Assembly (NCBI GenBank): GCA_018262135.1
Contig: JAGTSD010000224.1
Span: 1-5,664 of the forward strand
Source: Pseudomonadota bacterium
GTDB lineage: Bacteria; Pseudomonadota; Gammaproteobacteria; Competibacterales; Competibacteraceae
Direction of reading: 5' to 3'
Length of the DNA stretch: 5,664 nucleotides
Shown here piece after piece: positions 1 to 5,664 of the stretch (positions are counted from its first letter, which is position 1; each line of letters starts with the position of its first letter). The position numbers and the translations under genes are program-made. Below the pieces are notes generated by a model. That model was not told where the DNA came from and searched no databases. It saw only the letters and a program-made list of their open reading frames with translations.

Positions 1-1230
1 GGCAACTACCTGTGGGGACTGGGGACCTATTTCACCCACCAGTACCGCACCCCGTGGGGCGACGCCGTCAATTACGACGGTCCACACAGCCCCGGCGTGC
101 GCGAATACGTGGTCAATAATGCCCGCTACTGGTTCGAGACCTGTCATTGCGACGCGCTGCGGCTGGATGCAGTCCATGCCATTTACGACTTCGGCGCTCG
201 CCACATCCTGGCGGAACTGGCGGAAGCTGCCGCTGATTGCGCGCGGCGGCTGGGCCGGCCCTGCACTCTCATCGCCGAAAGCGATCTCAACGATCCCCGC
301 CTCGTGCGCCCGCCGGCCATCGGCGGTTACGGACTGGACGCCCAGTGGAGCGACGATTTCCATCATGCCCTGCACACGGTGCTGACCGGGGAGCGGCACG
401 GCTACTACGAGGATTTCGGCACTCTCGAACAACTGGCGCAAGCCTACCGCCGACCCTTCGTCTACGCCTGGGATTATTCGACGCACCGCCAGCGCTTTCA
501 TGGCGACGATCCCAGCGATTGTCCGGCATCCCGCTTCGTGGTGTGCGGCCAGAATCACGATCAGGTCGGCAACCGGGCGCTGGGCGACCGATTCTCAACG
601 CTGCTACCGTTCCCGGCGCTGAAACTGGCGGCGGCGGCGGTGCTGCTGTCACCCTACCTGCCGTTGCTGTTCATGGGCGAGGAGTACGGCGAACCCCGGC
701 CGTTTCGGTACTTTATCAGCCACGGCGACCCGGACCTGATCGAAGGGGTGCGCGCGGGCCGAAAAAAGGAATTCGCCGCGTTCCATGCCGAAGGCGAAGC
801 GCCGGATCCGCAGTCCGAGGCAACGTTCGCCGGTTCCAAGTTGCAATGGGAACTCGGTCAAACCGGCCGGCATGGCCAGTTGCGCGCGTTCTACCGCGAA
901 CTGCTGCGACTGCGGCGCGAGTTACCGGCGCTTTCCCGATGCGACAACGCCAGCCTGACCGCGACCGTGATCGCGCCGACGGTGCTGGAATTGCGGCGCT
1001 GGCGCGATGCCTGCCGGCTGGCGATCTGGATGAATTTTGCCGCCGAACCGGTCACTGTGACTGTTCGACCTGGCGCTGGCGCGTGGCGCAAACCGCTCGA
1101 CGCGGCTGATTCGATGTGGGGCGGCGAGGGTTCCAGCCTACCGGCGCAACTGGCCGATGGCGCTCTCCCGACCGCGCTCGCTCTCCCGCCTTACGCCGTG
1201 GCGGTCTACGCCGCCGGCGTCCCCGCCTGA
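1..1230 (+). CDS. treZ: Malto-oligosyltrehalose trehalohydrolase (TreZ), 3' part, truncated by window edge
   Basis: TreZ is a cytoplasmic GH13 enzyme that hydrolyses the alpha-1,4 bond next to the terminal trehalosyl unit of malto-oligosyltrehalose and releases free trehalose. The frame is open from base 1, so the window holds 409 C-terminal codons. The family is usually near 600 aa, so roughly 190 residues are missing, including the N-terminal beta-sandwich domain and the start of the barrel. The internal GTG at 97 is not a start, because conserved sequence (GNYLWGLGTYFTHQYRTPWG) lies upstream of it in frame. The three GH13 catalytic positions are visible: nucleophile Asp in LRLDAVHAI (codon 166-168), acid/base Glu in LIAESDLN (277-279), and Asp in QNHDQVGNR (559-561). 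The TreZ-typical FMGEEYGEPRPF follows near 673-708. A C-terminal beta domain ends at the TGA. Next comes treY on the same strand after 27 bp, which fits an operon. No frameshift is seen. Confidence 0.96.
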   Translation, partial: GNYLWGLGTYFTHQYRTPWGDAVNYDGPHSPGVREYVVNNARYWFETCHCDALRLDAVHAIYDFGARHILAELAEAAADCARRLGRPCTLIAESDLNDPRLVRPPAIGGYGLDAQWSDDFHHALHTVLTGERHGYYEDFGTLEQLAQAYRRPFVYAWDYSTHRQRFHGDDPSDCPASRFVVCGQNHDQVGNRALGDRFSTLLPFPALKLAAAAVLLSPYLPLLFMGEEYGEPRPFRYFISHGDPDLIEGVRAGRKKEFAAFHAEGEAPDPQSEATFAGSKLQWELGQTGRHGQLRAFYRELLRLRRELPALSRCDNASLTATVIAPTVLELRRWRDACRLAIWMNFAAEPVTVTVRPGAGAWRKPLDAADSMWGGEGSSLPAQLADGALPTALALPPYAVAVYAAGVPA

Positions 1231-1243
1231 ACGCTCCAACGAC

Positions 1244-1248
1244 GAGGA
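1244..1248 (+). promoter_or_regulatory. Ribosome binding site of treY
   Basis: GAGGA lies in the 27-bp gap after the treZ stop, 9 nt before the ATG at 1258. An ATG at 1253 is out of frame with TreY and too close to this site, so the site favours 1258. No separate promoter is apparent in the gap, consistent with co-transcription with treZ. Confidence 0.7.
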
Positions 1249-1257
1249 CCCGATGCC

Positions 1258-4077
1258 ATGACGCGCGTTCCCATTGCCACCTATCGCCTGCAGTTCACCC
1301 CGGATTTCGGTTTCGACGCCGCCATGGCCATCGCGCCCTATCTGGACGACTTGGGCGTGTCCGACCTGTACGCCTCGCCGATCCTGAGGCCCCACCACGG
1401 CAGCCAGCACGGTTACGACGTCGTGGATTCCCACCTCATCAATCCCGAACTGGGCGGCTTGGAGCGGTTCGAGAGGCTGACCCAGGTGCTGAAAAAACAC
1501 GGCCTCGGCTGGGTGCAGGACATCGTGCCCAACCACATGGCCTTCGACAGCCAGAATCGGGTGCTGGTGGACGTGTTGGAGAATGGCTCGGACTCGCCCT
1601 ACCACGAATTTTTCGACATCAACTGGAACCATCTCTACGAAGGGATTCGTGGCCGGGTGCTGGCGCCCTTTCTCGGCAAATTCTACGGCGACTGCCTGGA
1701 AAGCGGTGAATTGCGGTTGCACTACAGCCCACAGGGGTTGGCCGTTCACTACTACGATTTCCGCTTTCCGATCCGCATCGAGTCGTACTACCGGGTGTTG
1801 ACCTACGATTTGGGACGGCTGCGCGCCCGGCTCGACCGCGGCCATCCGCATTTCATCAAGCTGCTGGGCGTCCTCTACCTGCTCAAGTACATCCCGTCCG
1901 GCGAAGAGGGAAGGGAGCGTTATGACCAGATTGCCTTCCTCAAGCAAATGCTCTGGGAACTGTGGAACGACAGTCCCGAAGTGCATGAGTTTATCGAGGA
2001 AAACATTCGAATTTTCAATGGTAAGGCGGGCCAGCCCGAAAGTTTCGATCTGTTGGACCACCTGCTCAACGAGCAATTTTTCCGGCTGTCCTACTGGAAG
2101 GTGGGCAACGAGGAACTCAACTATCGGCGGTTTTTCACCATCAACGGCCTGATCGCGCTGCGCATTGAGGACGCCAGAGTCTTCGATTTCACCCACGAAT
2201 TGATCCTGAAACTGGTGGCCGAGGAGAAAATCAACGGGCTGCGGATCGATCATATCGACGGCCTCTACGACCCGGCGCAGTATCTCCATCGCCTGCGCGA
2301 GCGGGCGCCCGATGTCTATCTGGTGGTGGAAAAGATTCTGGAGCACGGCGAAGCGTTGCCGGTGAGCTGGCCGTGCCAGGGCACCAGCGGCTACGACTTT
2401 CTCGGCATGGTCAACGCCCTGTTCTGCCAGTCGGCGACCGAGCGGGAATTCACCGCCCTCTATCAGGCCTTCGTCGGCGATTCCACCGCCTACGAGACCC
2501 TGGTCGACCGCAACAAGCGGTTGATCGTGGCCAAGCATCTGGCCGGCGACATCGATAATCTGGCGCATCTGCTCAAGCACCTCTCCGAACACTACCGCTA
2601 CGCCAGCGACTTCACGCTTTATGGGCTGAAGGTGGCGCTGGTCGAGATCATGGTGTTGCTGCCGGTCTACCGCAGCTATATCGGTCGAACCGGCGCGAGC
2701 AAGGCGGATCGGGAGTGCATCCGCCAGGTACTCACCCAAGCCCACCTGAATGTTCCCAATTTCCGCAACGAACTGACGTTCATCGAACGCTTCCTGCGCC
2801 TGGAATTCGACGAGCACATGGCGATCGAGGACAAGGATCAGTGGCTGCACTTCGTCATGCGCTTGCAGCAGTTCACGGGGCCGCTGATGGCCAAGGGCGT
2901 GGAAGACACGGTGTTCTACGTCTACAACCGCCTGCTGTCGCTCAACGAGGTGGGGGCGAGTCCGGTGCAATTCGGCATCGACCTTGACGAATTCCACGCG
3001 TTCAATCAGCACCGGGTCGCCTGCTGGCCGCACGCCATGAACGCCAGCGCGACCCACGACACCAAGCGCGGCGAGGATGTGCGCGCCCGGCTGAACGTGT
3101 TGTCGGAACTGCCGGCCGAGTGGGAGCGGCATTTGCGACGGTGGAACGCGATCAACCTGGAGCACAAGGTGCGGGTCGGCGAGCGGCTGGCACCCGAGAA
3201 CGACGATGAATACCTGCTGTATCAAACCCTGCTGGGCGCCTATCCGTTCGATCTGGCCGAGTACCCCGCCTTCATCGAACGGATCAAGGCCTATCTGATC
3301 AAGGCGGTGCGCGAGGCGAAGGTTCACACCCACTGGCTGGAACCGAACGGCCCCTACGAGGATGCCCTACTCGCGTTCGCCGAACGGGTGCTGGAACCCG
3401 GTAAGGAGAATCCCTTTCTTCAGGCCTTCCTGCCGTTCCAGCGCCGGATCCAGCACTACGGCATCCTGAACTCCCTCGCGCAGACCCTGCTCAAACTCAC
3501 CACGCCCGGTCTGCCCGATTTTTACCAGGGCACGGAACTGTGGGATTTGAGTCTGGTGGATCCCGACAACCGACGGCCGGTGGACTTCGAACGGCGCGGC
3601 GTCCTGCTCAAGGAGCTTCAGGCCCGCGCCAGCGATAACCTGCCGCAATTGCTCAAGGAGTTGCTGGCGGCGCCGGAGGATGGCCGCATCAAGCTGTTCC
3701 TGATCTATCGGGCGCTCCAGGCGCGGCGGGCGGAACGGGAGTTGTTCCAGCATGGCGCCTACCAGAAACTGACCGTGATCGGCAGCCTCAAGTCGCATGT
3801 GGTGGCGTTCGCCCGGACTCTGGGCGAACAGCGAGTGCTGGTGGTGGCGCCGCGCTTTCCAACCCGCCTGGTCAAGGATGGTGAGTATCCATTGGGCGAG
3901 GCGGTCTGGCATGAAACCCGCGTGTTACCCCCCACCGGTTCCCGCCTGCGCTGGCACGAGGCCCTGAGCGGGCAAACCGTACAGGGCGAGGAGGCGCTTT
4001 GGCTGCGGGAAGCGTTGGAACACTTTCCGGTGGCCTTGCTGGTCAACGAGCCGGACCAGGAGGGGATAGACCCATAA
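1258..4077 (+). CDS. treY: Malto-oligosyltrehalose synthase (TreY)
   Basis: TreY is a cytoplasmic GH13 intramolecular transglucosylase. It converts the reducing-end alpha-1,4 linkage of maltodextrin or debranched glycogen into an alpha,alpha-1,1 linkage, giving the substrate of TreZ. The N-terminus has the family signature YRLQF (residues 9-13) and PHHGSQHGYD (45-54). Region I is QDIVPNHMAFD (Asp88, His93). Region II is LRIDHIDGL with nucleophile Asp331. Region III is VVEKIL with acid/base Glu358. Region IV is ATHDTKRGED with Asp601. The long insertion typical of TreY carries LSYWK (277-281) and NYRRFF (288-293). The conserved C-terminal block GLPDFYQGTELWDLS through RPVDF spans about 751-777. 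At 939 aa it is in the long class found in many bacteria (archaeal forms are nearer 720). The start at 1258 begins directly before the conserved N-terminus and has a good Shine-Dalgarno. It ends 19 bp before the stop of a convergent gene remnant. It appears intact. Confidence 0.97.
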   Translation: MTRVPIATYRLQFTPDFGFDAAMAIAPYLDDLGVSDLYASPILRPHHGSQHGYDVVDSHLINPELGGLERFERLTQVLKKHGLGWVQDIVPNHMAFDSQNRVLVDVLENGSDSPYHEFFDINWNHLYEGIRGRVLAPFLGKFYGDCLESGELRLHYSPQGLAVHYYDFRFPIRIESYYRVLTYDLGRLRARLDRGHPHFIKLLGVLYLLKYIPSGEEGRERYDQIAFLKQMLWELWNDSPEVHEFIEENIRIFNGKAGQPESFDLLDHLLNEQFFRLSYWKVGNEELNYRRFFTINGLIALRIEDARVFDFTHELILKLVAEEKINGLRIDHIDGLYDPAQYLHRLRERAPDVYLVVEKILEHGEALPVSWPCQGTSGYDFLGMVNALFCQSATEREFTALYQAFVGDSTAYETLVDRNKRLIVAKHLAGDIDNLAHLLKHLSEHYRYASDFTLYGLKVALVEIMVLLPVYRSYIGRTGASKADRECIRQVLTQAHLNVPNFRNELTFIERFLRLEFDEHMAIEDKDQWLHFVMRLQQFTGPLMAKGVEDTVFYVYNRLLSLNEVGASPVQFGIDLDEFHAFNQHRVACWPHAMNASATHDTKRGEDVRARLNVLSELPAEWERHLRRWNAINLEHKVRVGERLAPENDDEYLLYQTLLGAYPFDLAEYPAFIERIKAYLIKAVREAKVHTHWLEPNGPYEDALLAFAERVLEPGKENPFLQAFLPFQRRIQHYGILNSLAQTLLKLTTPGLPDFYQGTELWDLSLVDPDNRRPVDFERRGVLLKELQARASDNLPQLLKELLAAPEDGRIKLFLIYRALQARRAERELFQHGAYQKLTVIGSLKSHVVAFARTLGEQRVLVVAPRFPTRLVKDGEYPLGEAVWHETRVLPPTGSRLRWHEALSGQTVQGEEALWLREALEHFPVALLVNEPDQEGIDP

Positions 4078-4096
4078 ACAAGATCGCCTGTCCCGC

Positions 4097-4265
4097 TCAC
4101 CCCTCAGGGTCAGGGGGTCTCTTGTCCTTGAACTGGTCTTGGAGATACACCTTGCCTTGAAAGCCCCAACCTCCATCCGGGACATCGTGAATCAGCACAT
4201 AGGTCATCTCCCGCACCGAAGGGATGCCTTCGGCTTCCACCACGGCATCGGTGATTTTTTCGATC
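4097..4265 (-). pseudogene. 4-oxalocrotonate tautomerase-like gene, 5' end lost at an IS insertion
   Basis: Reading leftwards from 4264 gives 55 codons to a TGA at 4099-4097. They begin IEKITDAVVEAEGIP and contain MTYVLIHDVPDGGWGFQGK. This resembles the C-terminal two-thirds of the tautomerase superfamily: an amphipathic helix, a VLIHDVP strand, then the GGWG/G-K hairpin. Family members are usually about 60-75 aa and begin with a catalytic Pro1 exposed by loss of Met. Here the N-terminal strand and Pro1 are absent. Reading further upstream in frame meets TGA at 4276-4274, and similarity stops at 4265, where a GTAAC-type IS end starts. No good start codon with a Shine-Dalgarno remains, so it is very probably inactive. 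It converges on treY with a 19-bp gap. Its low G+C (about 53% in a hand-counted line) resembles neither the IS relic nor the right-hand block. The family call rests on motif recognition; the substrate is unknown. Confidence 0.72.
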
Positions 4266-4283
4266 GTAACCGTTCAGTCCCCC

Positions 4284-4502
4284 TTACTGGGGTAAGAGGG
4301 CGAGAGGCAATCCGGCACGTCGGTCGGCGATAGCGCGTTCGAGAGTGCGCCAAGGCGTATGGTCACGCTGGCGGCAGGTGTCGATGACGCTGGCGAGCAG
4401 GGCGACCACCCGCGAACCCACCGGGGTGCGGGTGCCCGAACTGAGCTGGCGCAGGATCACCCAGTGCCGCCGGGCGCGCCCGGCGGTCAGCCGCTCGGCT
4501 AA
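4284..4502 (-). pseudogene. IS66-type transposase, C-terminal fragment
   Basis: The minus strand encodes about 73 codons to a TAA. The last 60 residues begin HWVILRQLSSGTRTPVGSR and continue through VIDTCRQRDHTPWRTLERAI to RRAGLPLALLPQ. This matches my knowledge of IS66 transposase C-termini: an AER..RHWVILR start, a S.GTRT..GSR loop, a VI.TCRQRG-type helix with PW, then a proline/leucine tail. LAER (4502-4491) just upstream also fits. Between LAER and RHWVILR lie about six extra residues (LTAGRA) encoded by a 20-bp palindrome, so that part may be an insertion or the point where homology ends. The frame stays open to 4763, but upstream residues are Arg/Pro/Gly-rich and match nothing I know. 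The catalytic DDE region is absent, so this is a relic. Confidence 0.62.
4467..4486. repeat. Perfect 20-bp GC palindrome
   Basis: CCGCCGGGCG is followed immediately by its own reverse complement, with no spacer. It sits inside the transposase remnant, between the LAER and RHWVILR segments. With no loop it would have to sacrifice central pairs to fold as a hairpin, and no T-run follows on either strand, so it is not a convincing terminator. Its role is unknown. Confidence 0.9.
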
Positions 4503-4767
4503 CCCGCCTGGTCGCCGCTGCCACCGCGCCGCCGGGGGCGGAAGCCGGGCATTCCCCCGTGCCGTGCTGGCGGCGACCTGGCCGCCGGCGGTGCGCGGGC
4601 GCCCTCGAAATCGCCCTCGACCCCGCAACCGACGAGGGGGTGTGGAGGTGTCCCGTCCACAGCCAGCCGGGACGGATTCACCACGGGCCAGGCTCGCGGT
4701 GGGAGGGCGCGGCCCGTGTCCCGCGCGGCTGAGGCAGGCCGACCGCGCGCCGATCGGCGCCACCCGC
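4503..4767. other. GC-rich gap with no recognisable gene
   Basis: This ~265-bp stretch lies between the transposase remnant and the alaX stop. One hand-counted line (4501-4560) is 48/60 G+C. Several frames are open on both strands, but the products are Arg/Pro/Gly-rich, lack known motifs, and look like the by-product of high G+C. A 14-bp perfect palindrome (GCGCCGATCGGCGC, 4747-4760) lies just past the alaX stop, without a T-run. The missing tautomerase start, the IS left end and a tRNA were looked for and not found. It may be decayed IS or gene sequence. Confidence 0.6.
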
Positions 4768-5478
4768 TCAACCGAACCCGATCCCGACGCGCGGGTTGCG
4801 TTTGCCCTCGCTGCGCAGGCGCAGCACCTTCACCCGGCCGATCGCGGCGCGGTGGCGGACGTGGGTGCCACCGCAGGGTTGGAGGTCGATGCCGGGAATC
4901 CGCAGCAGGCGGACCCGGCCGGCGCCGCGCGGCGGTTGCACGCTCATCGTTTTGACCCGTTCGGGCCGGGCGTCCAGTTCCGCGCCGGTGATCCAGACGG
5001 TTGCGGTCCTCACCTCGCGTTCGAGCAGCGCGTTCAGTGCCCGTTCGATGTGGGCAGCGTCGAGCACGCTCAGGTCGATGGCGAAATCGAGCCGGCCCTG
5101 GTCGGCGGCGATGTTGCCGCCGGTCACCGGCGCCACGACCACGCTGGACAGTACGTGCAGGGCGGTATGGAGACGCCTGTGGGCGTAGCGACGGTCCCCG
5201 TCGAGCTCCGCCGTTACGAGGTCGCCCACCGCCAGCGCGGGCGCGTCCGGTGCGGGGACGTGGACGACGCTCTCCGGCTCCTCGCCCGGGCGCGCGTCGA
5301 CGATCCGCACGGCGACGCCGTCGGCCCGATGCAACCGGCCGGTATCGCCGGGTTGGCCGCCGCCGCGCGGAGCGAACACCGTGCGGTCCGGTTCGATGCC
5401 GCGCGCGGACACCGCGACCACGCGGGCGGTGCAGGACTTCAAATACGGGTCGTCGCGAAACCGCCGCGCGCCGGTCAT
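4768..5478 (-). CDS. Alanyl-tRNA editing protein, AlaX type
   Basis: This 236-aa protein is a free-standing relative of the AlaRS editing domain. The family hydrolyses mischarged Ser-tRNA(Ala), and in some members Gly-tRNA(Ala), in the cytoplasm. The N-terminal beta domain carries GGGQPGDTG (residues 39-47). The zinc site is complete: HTALH gives His104 and His108 (HxxxH), and CGGTH gives Cys202 and His206 (CxxxH). The end VGIGFG follows a basic stretch at 220-230. The length fits the medium AlaX class rather than the short one, and there is no synthetase domain. The frame stays open upstream to 5637, but that extension is Pro/Arg-rich, overlaps another gene, and lacks homology. The ATG at 5478 has GAAGG 8 nt upstream and directly precedes the conserved DDPYLKSCTARV. 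An unidentified membrane-protein gene ends 50 bp upstream on the same strand. G+C is about 73-80% in counted lines, clearly above treY. Confidence 0.93.
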   Translation of the reverse strand: MTGARRFRDDPYLKSCTARVVAVSARGIEPDRTVFAPRGGGQPGDTGRLHRADGVAVRIVDARPGEEPESVVHVPAPDAPALAVGDLVTAELDGDRRYAHRRLHTALHVLSSVVVAPVTGGNIAADQGRLDFAIDLSVLDAAHIERALNALLEREVRTATVWITGAELDARPERVKTMSVQPPRGAGRVRLLRIPGIDLQPCGGTHVRHRAAIGRVKVLRLRSEGKRNPRVGIGFG

Positions 5479-5486
5479 CGCGGTTG

Positions 5487-5491
5487 CCTTC
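5487..5491 (-). promoter_or_regulatory. Ribosome binding site of the AlaX gene
   Basis: GAAGG on the minus strand lies 8 nt before the ATG at 5478. It supports that start over any start in the longer open frame reaching 5637. Confidence 0.6.
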
Positions 5492-5528
5492 GGTTCGCGC
5501 GGTCGAGGGCGCCGGGGGCGCGGCAGTC

Positions 5529-5663
5529 TCAACCCTCGCCCAGCACCCGGCGCCGCAACAGGCGTTCGTCGAGGGGGATGAGGATCAGGATCATCAGCAG
5601 GAACAGGCCGGCGGCGGCCAGCAGGTGCAGGTGCCATTCGCCGGCCAGCAGCAGGAGGCGAAT
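5529..5663 (-). CDS. Unidentified membrane protein, C-terminal end (truncated by window edge)
   Basis: The last 44 codons of a gene reading leftwards into the window end at TGA 5531-5529. After RLLLLAGEWHLH comes a hydrophobic run, roughly residues 14-30 of the visible part (LLAAAGLFLLMILILIP). It is followed by a basic tail, LDERLLRRRVLGEG. This looks like a final transmembrane helix with a cytoplasmic C-terminus under the positive-inside rule. Among the frames in this stretch, this is the only one giving a membrane-like product with a natural stop. The family cannot be named from so little; an inner-membrane transporter or permease is possible. The 50-bp gap to the AlaX gene on the same strand suggests one transcript. 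The gene starts beyond base 5664. Confidence 0.6.
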   Translation of the reverse strand: MRLLLLAGEWHLHLLAAAGLFLLMILILIPLDERLLRRRVLGEG

Positions 5664-5664
5664 C

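Larger units (their letters stand above)
4266..4502 (-). mobile_element. Right-end remnant of an IS66-family-like insertion sequence
   Basis: The + strand from 4266 reads GTAACCGTTCAGTCCCCC. The IS66 family has terminal inverted repeats starting GTAA, and its large transposase gene ends close to the right end. Here the transposase stop (4284-4286) lies 18 bp inside the proposed terminus, on the opposite strand as expected. The tautomerase similarity breaks at exactly this point, which supports 4266 as the outer base. Only about 240 bp survive. The left end, the accessory genes usual in IS66 elements, and most of the transposase are missing, and no second GTAACCGTT end occurs in the window. 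The right boundary near 4502 is approximate. The element cannot be mobile on its own. Confidence 0.6.

Noticed and set aside
1138..3333. A 731-codon open frame on the minus strand opposite treY
   Set aside because: It lies wholly opposite well-conserved treZ/treY coding sequence, and its product (rich in Val, Gln, His, Asp) has no recognisable domain. Long antisense frames are common opposite GC-rich genes with strong codon bias.
4100..4116. Possible hairpin (CCCCT / AGGGG, 7-nt loop) between treY and the tautomerase remnant, as a terminator
   Set aside because: The stem is only 5 bp, there is no T-run after it, and it overlaps the last codons of the tautomerase remnant. A TCAGGG repeat explains much of it.
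4283..4296. Inverted repeat CTTAC-TGGG-GTAAG near the transposase stop
   Set aside because: Five-bp stems are expected by chance, and it sits inside the IS end, away from any intact gene. The better IS terminus is GTAAC at 4266, where the tautomerase similarity breaks.
4747..4760. Palindrome GCGCCGATCGGCGC after the alaX stop, as a terminator
   Set aside because: No loop and no following T-run. In ~80% G+C sequence such palindromes arise readily.
4499..4771. Small minus-strand ORF of 90 codons overlapping the alaX stop with a TTG start
   Set aside because: Its product is low-complexity Arg/Pro/Gly/Ala with no motif. It has no convincing ribosome binding site and competes with equally open frames in the same GC-rich stretch.
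5479..5637. N-terminal extension of the AlaX frame by about 53 codons
   Set aside because: The extension is Pro/Arg-rich with no family similarity and overlaps the end of the upstream membrane protein gene. The ATG at 5478 has its own Shine-Dalgarno.

Overview
The window is GC-rich bacterial DNA. Protein families and coding density suggest a proteobacterium. A gammaproteobacterium that stores glycogen, such as a Competibacter relative, would fit, but that placement is inference and cannot be proved here. There are two blocks of intact genes facing each other, with a scar of broken sequence between them.

Left block (1-4077, + strand): the 3' two-thirds of treZ (malto-oligosyltrehalose trehalohydrolase) is followed after 27 bp by a complete treY (malto-oligosyltrehalose synthase, 939 aa). 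TreY turns the reducing end of a linear alpha-1,4-glucan into a trehalosyl unit. TreZ then cuts that unit off as free trehalose. Together they are the TreY-TreZ route from glycogen or maltodextrin to trehalose. All catalytic residues expected in the visible parts are present.

Middle (4078-4767): a scar. The minus strand holds the last 55 codons of a 4-oxalocrotonate tautomerase-like gene (4097-4265). It is cut off cleanly where a GTAAC-type end begins. From there to about 4502 lies what reads as the right end of an IS66-like insertion sequence, with the last ~70 codons of its transposase (stop at 4284-4286). The rest of the element and the start of the tautomerase are missing. A further ~265 bp of very GC-rich sequence (4503-4767) shows nothing recognisable.

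Right block (4768-5664, minus strand): a complete 236-aa AlaX-type alanyl-tRNA editing protein, preceded after 50 bp by the last 44 codons of an unidentified membrane protein. Both read leftwards and are probably co-transcribed. In hand-counted lines this side is about 73-80% G+C, against about 60-62% in treY and 53% in the tautomerase remnant. The scar is therefore also a composition boundary.

I found no CRISPR array, RNA gene, or convincing new system. The most informative part is the IS-scarred junction at 4097-4767.
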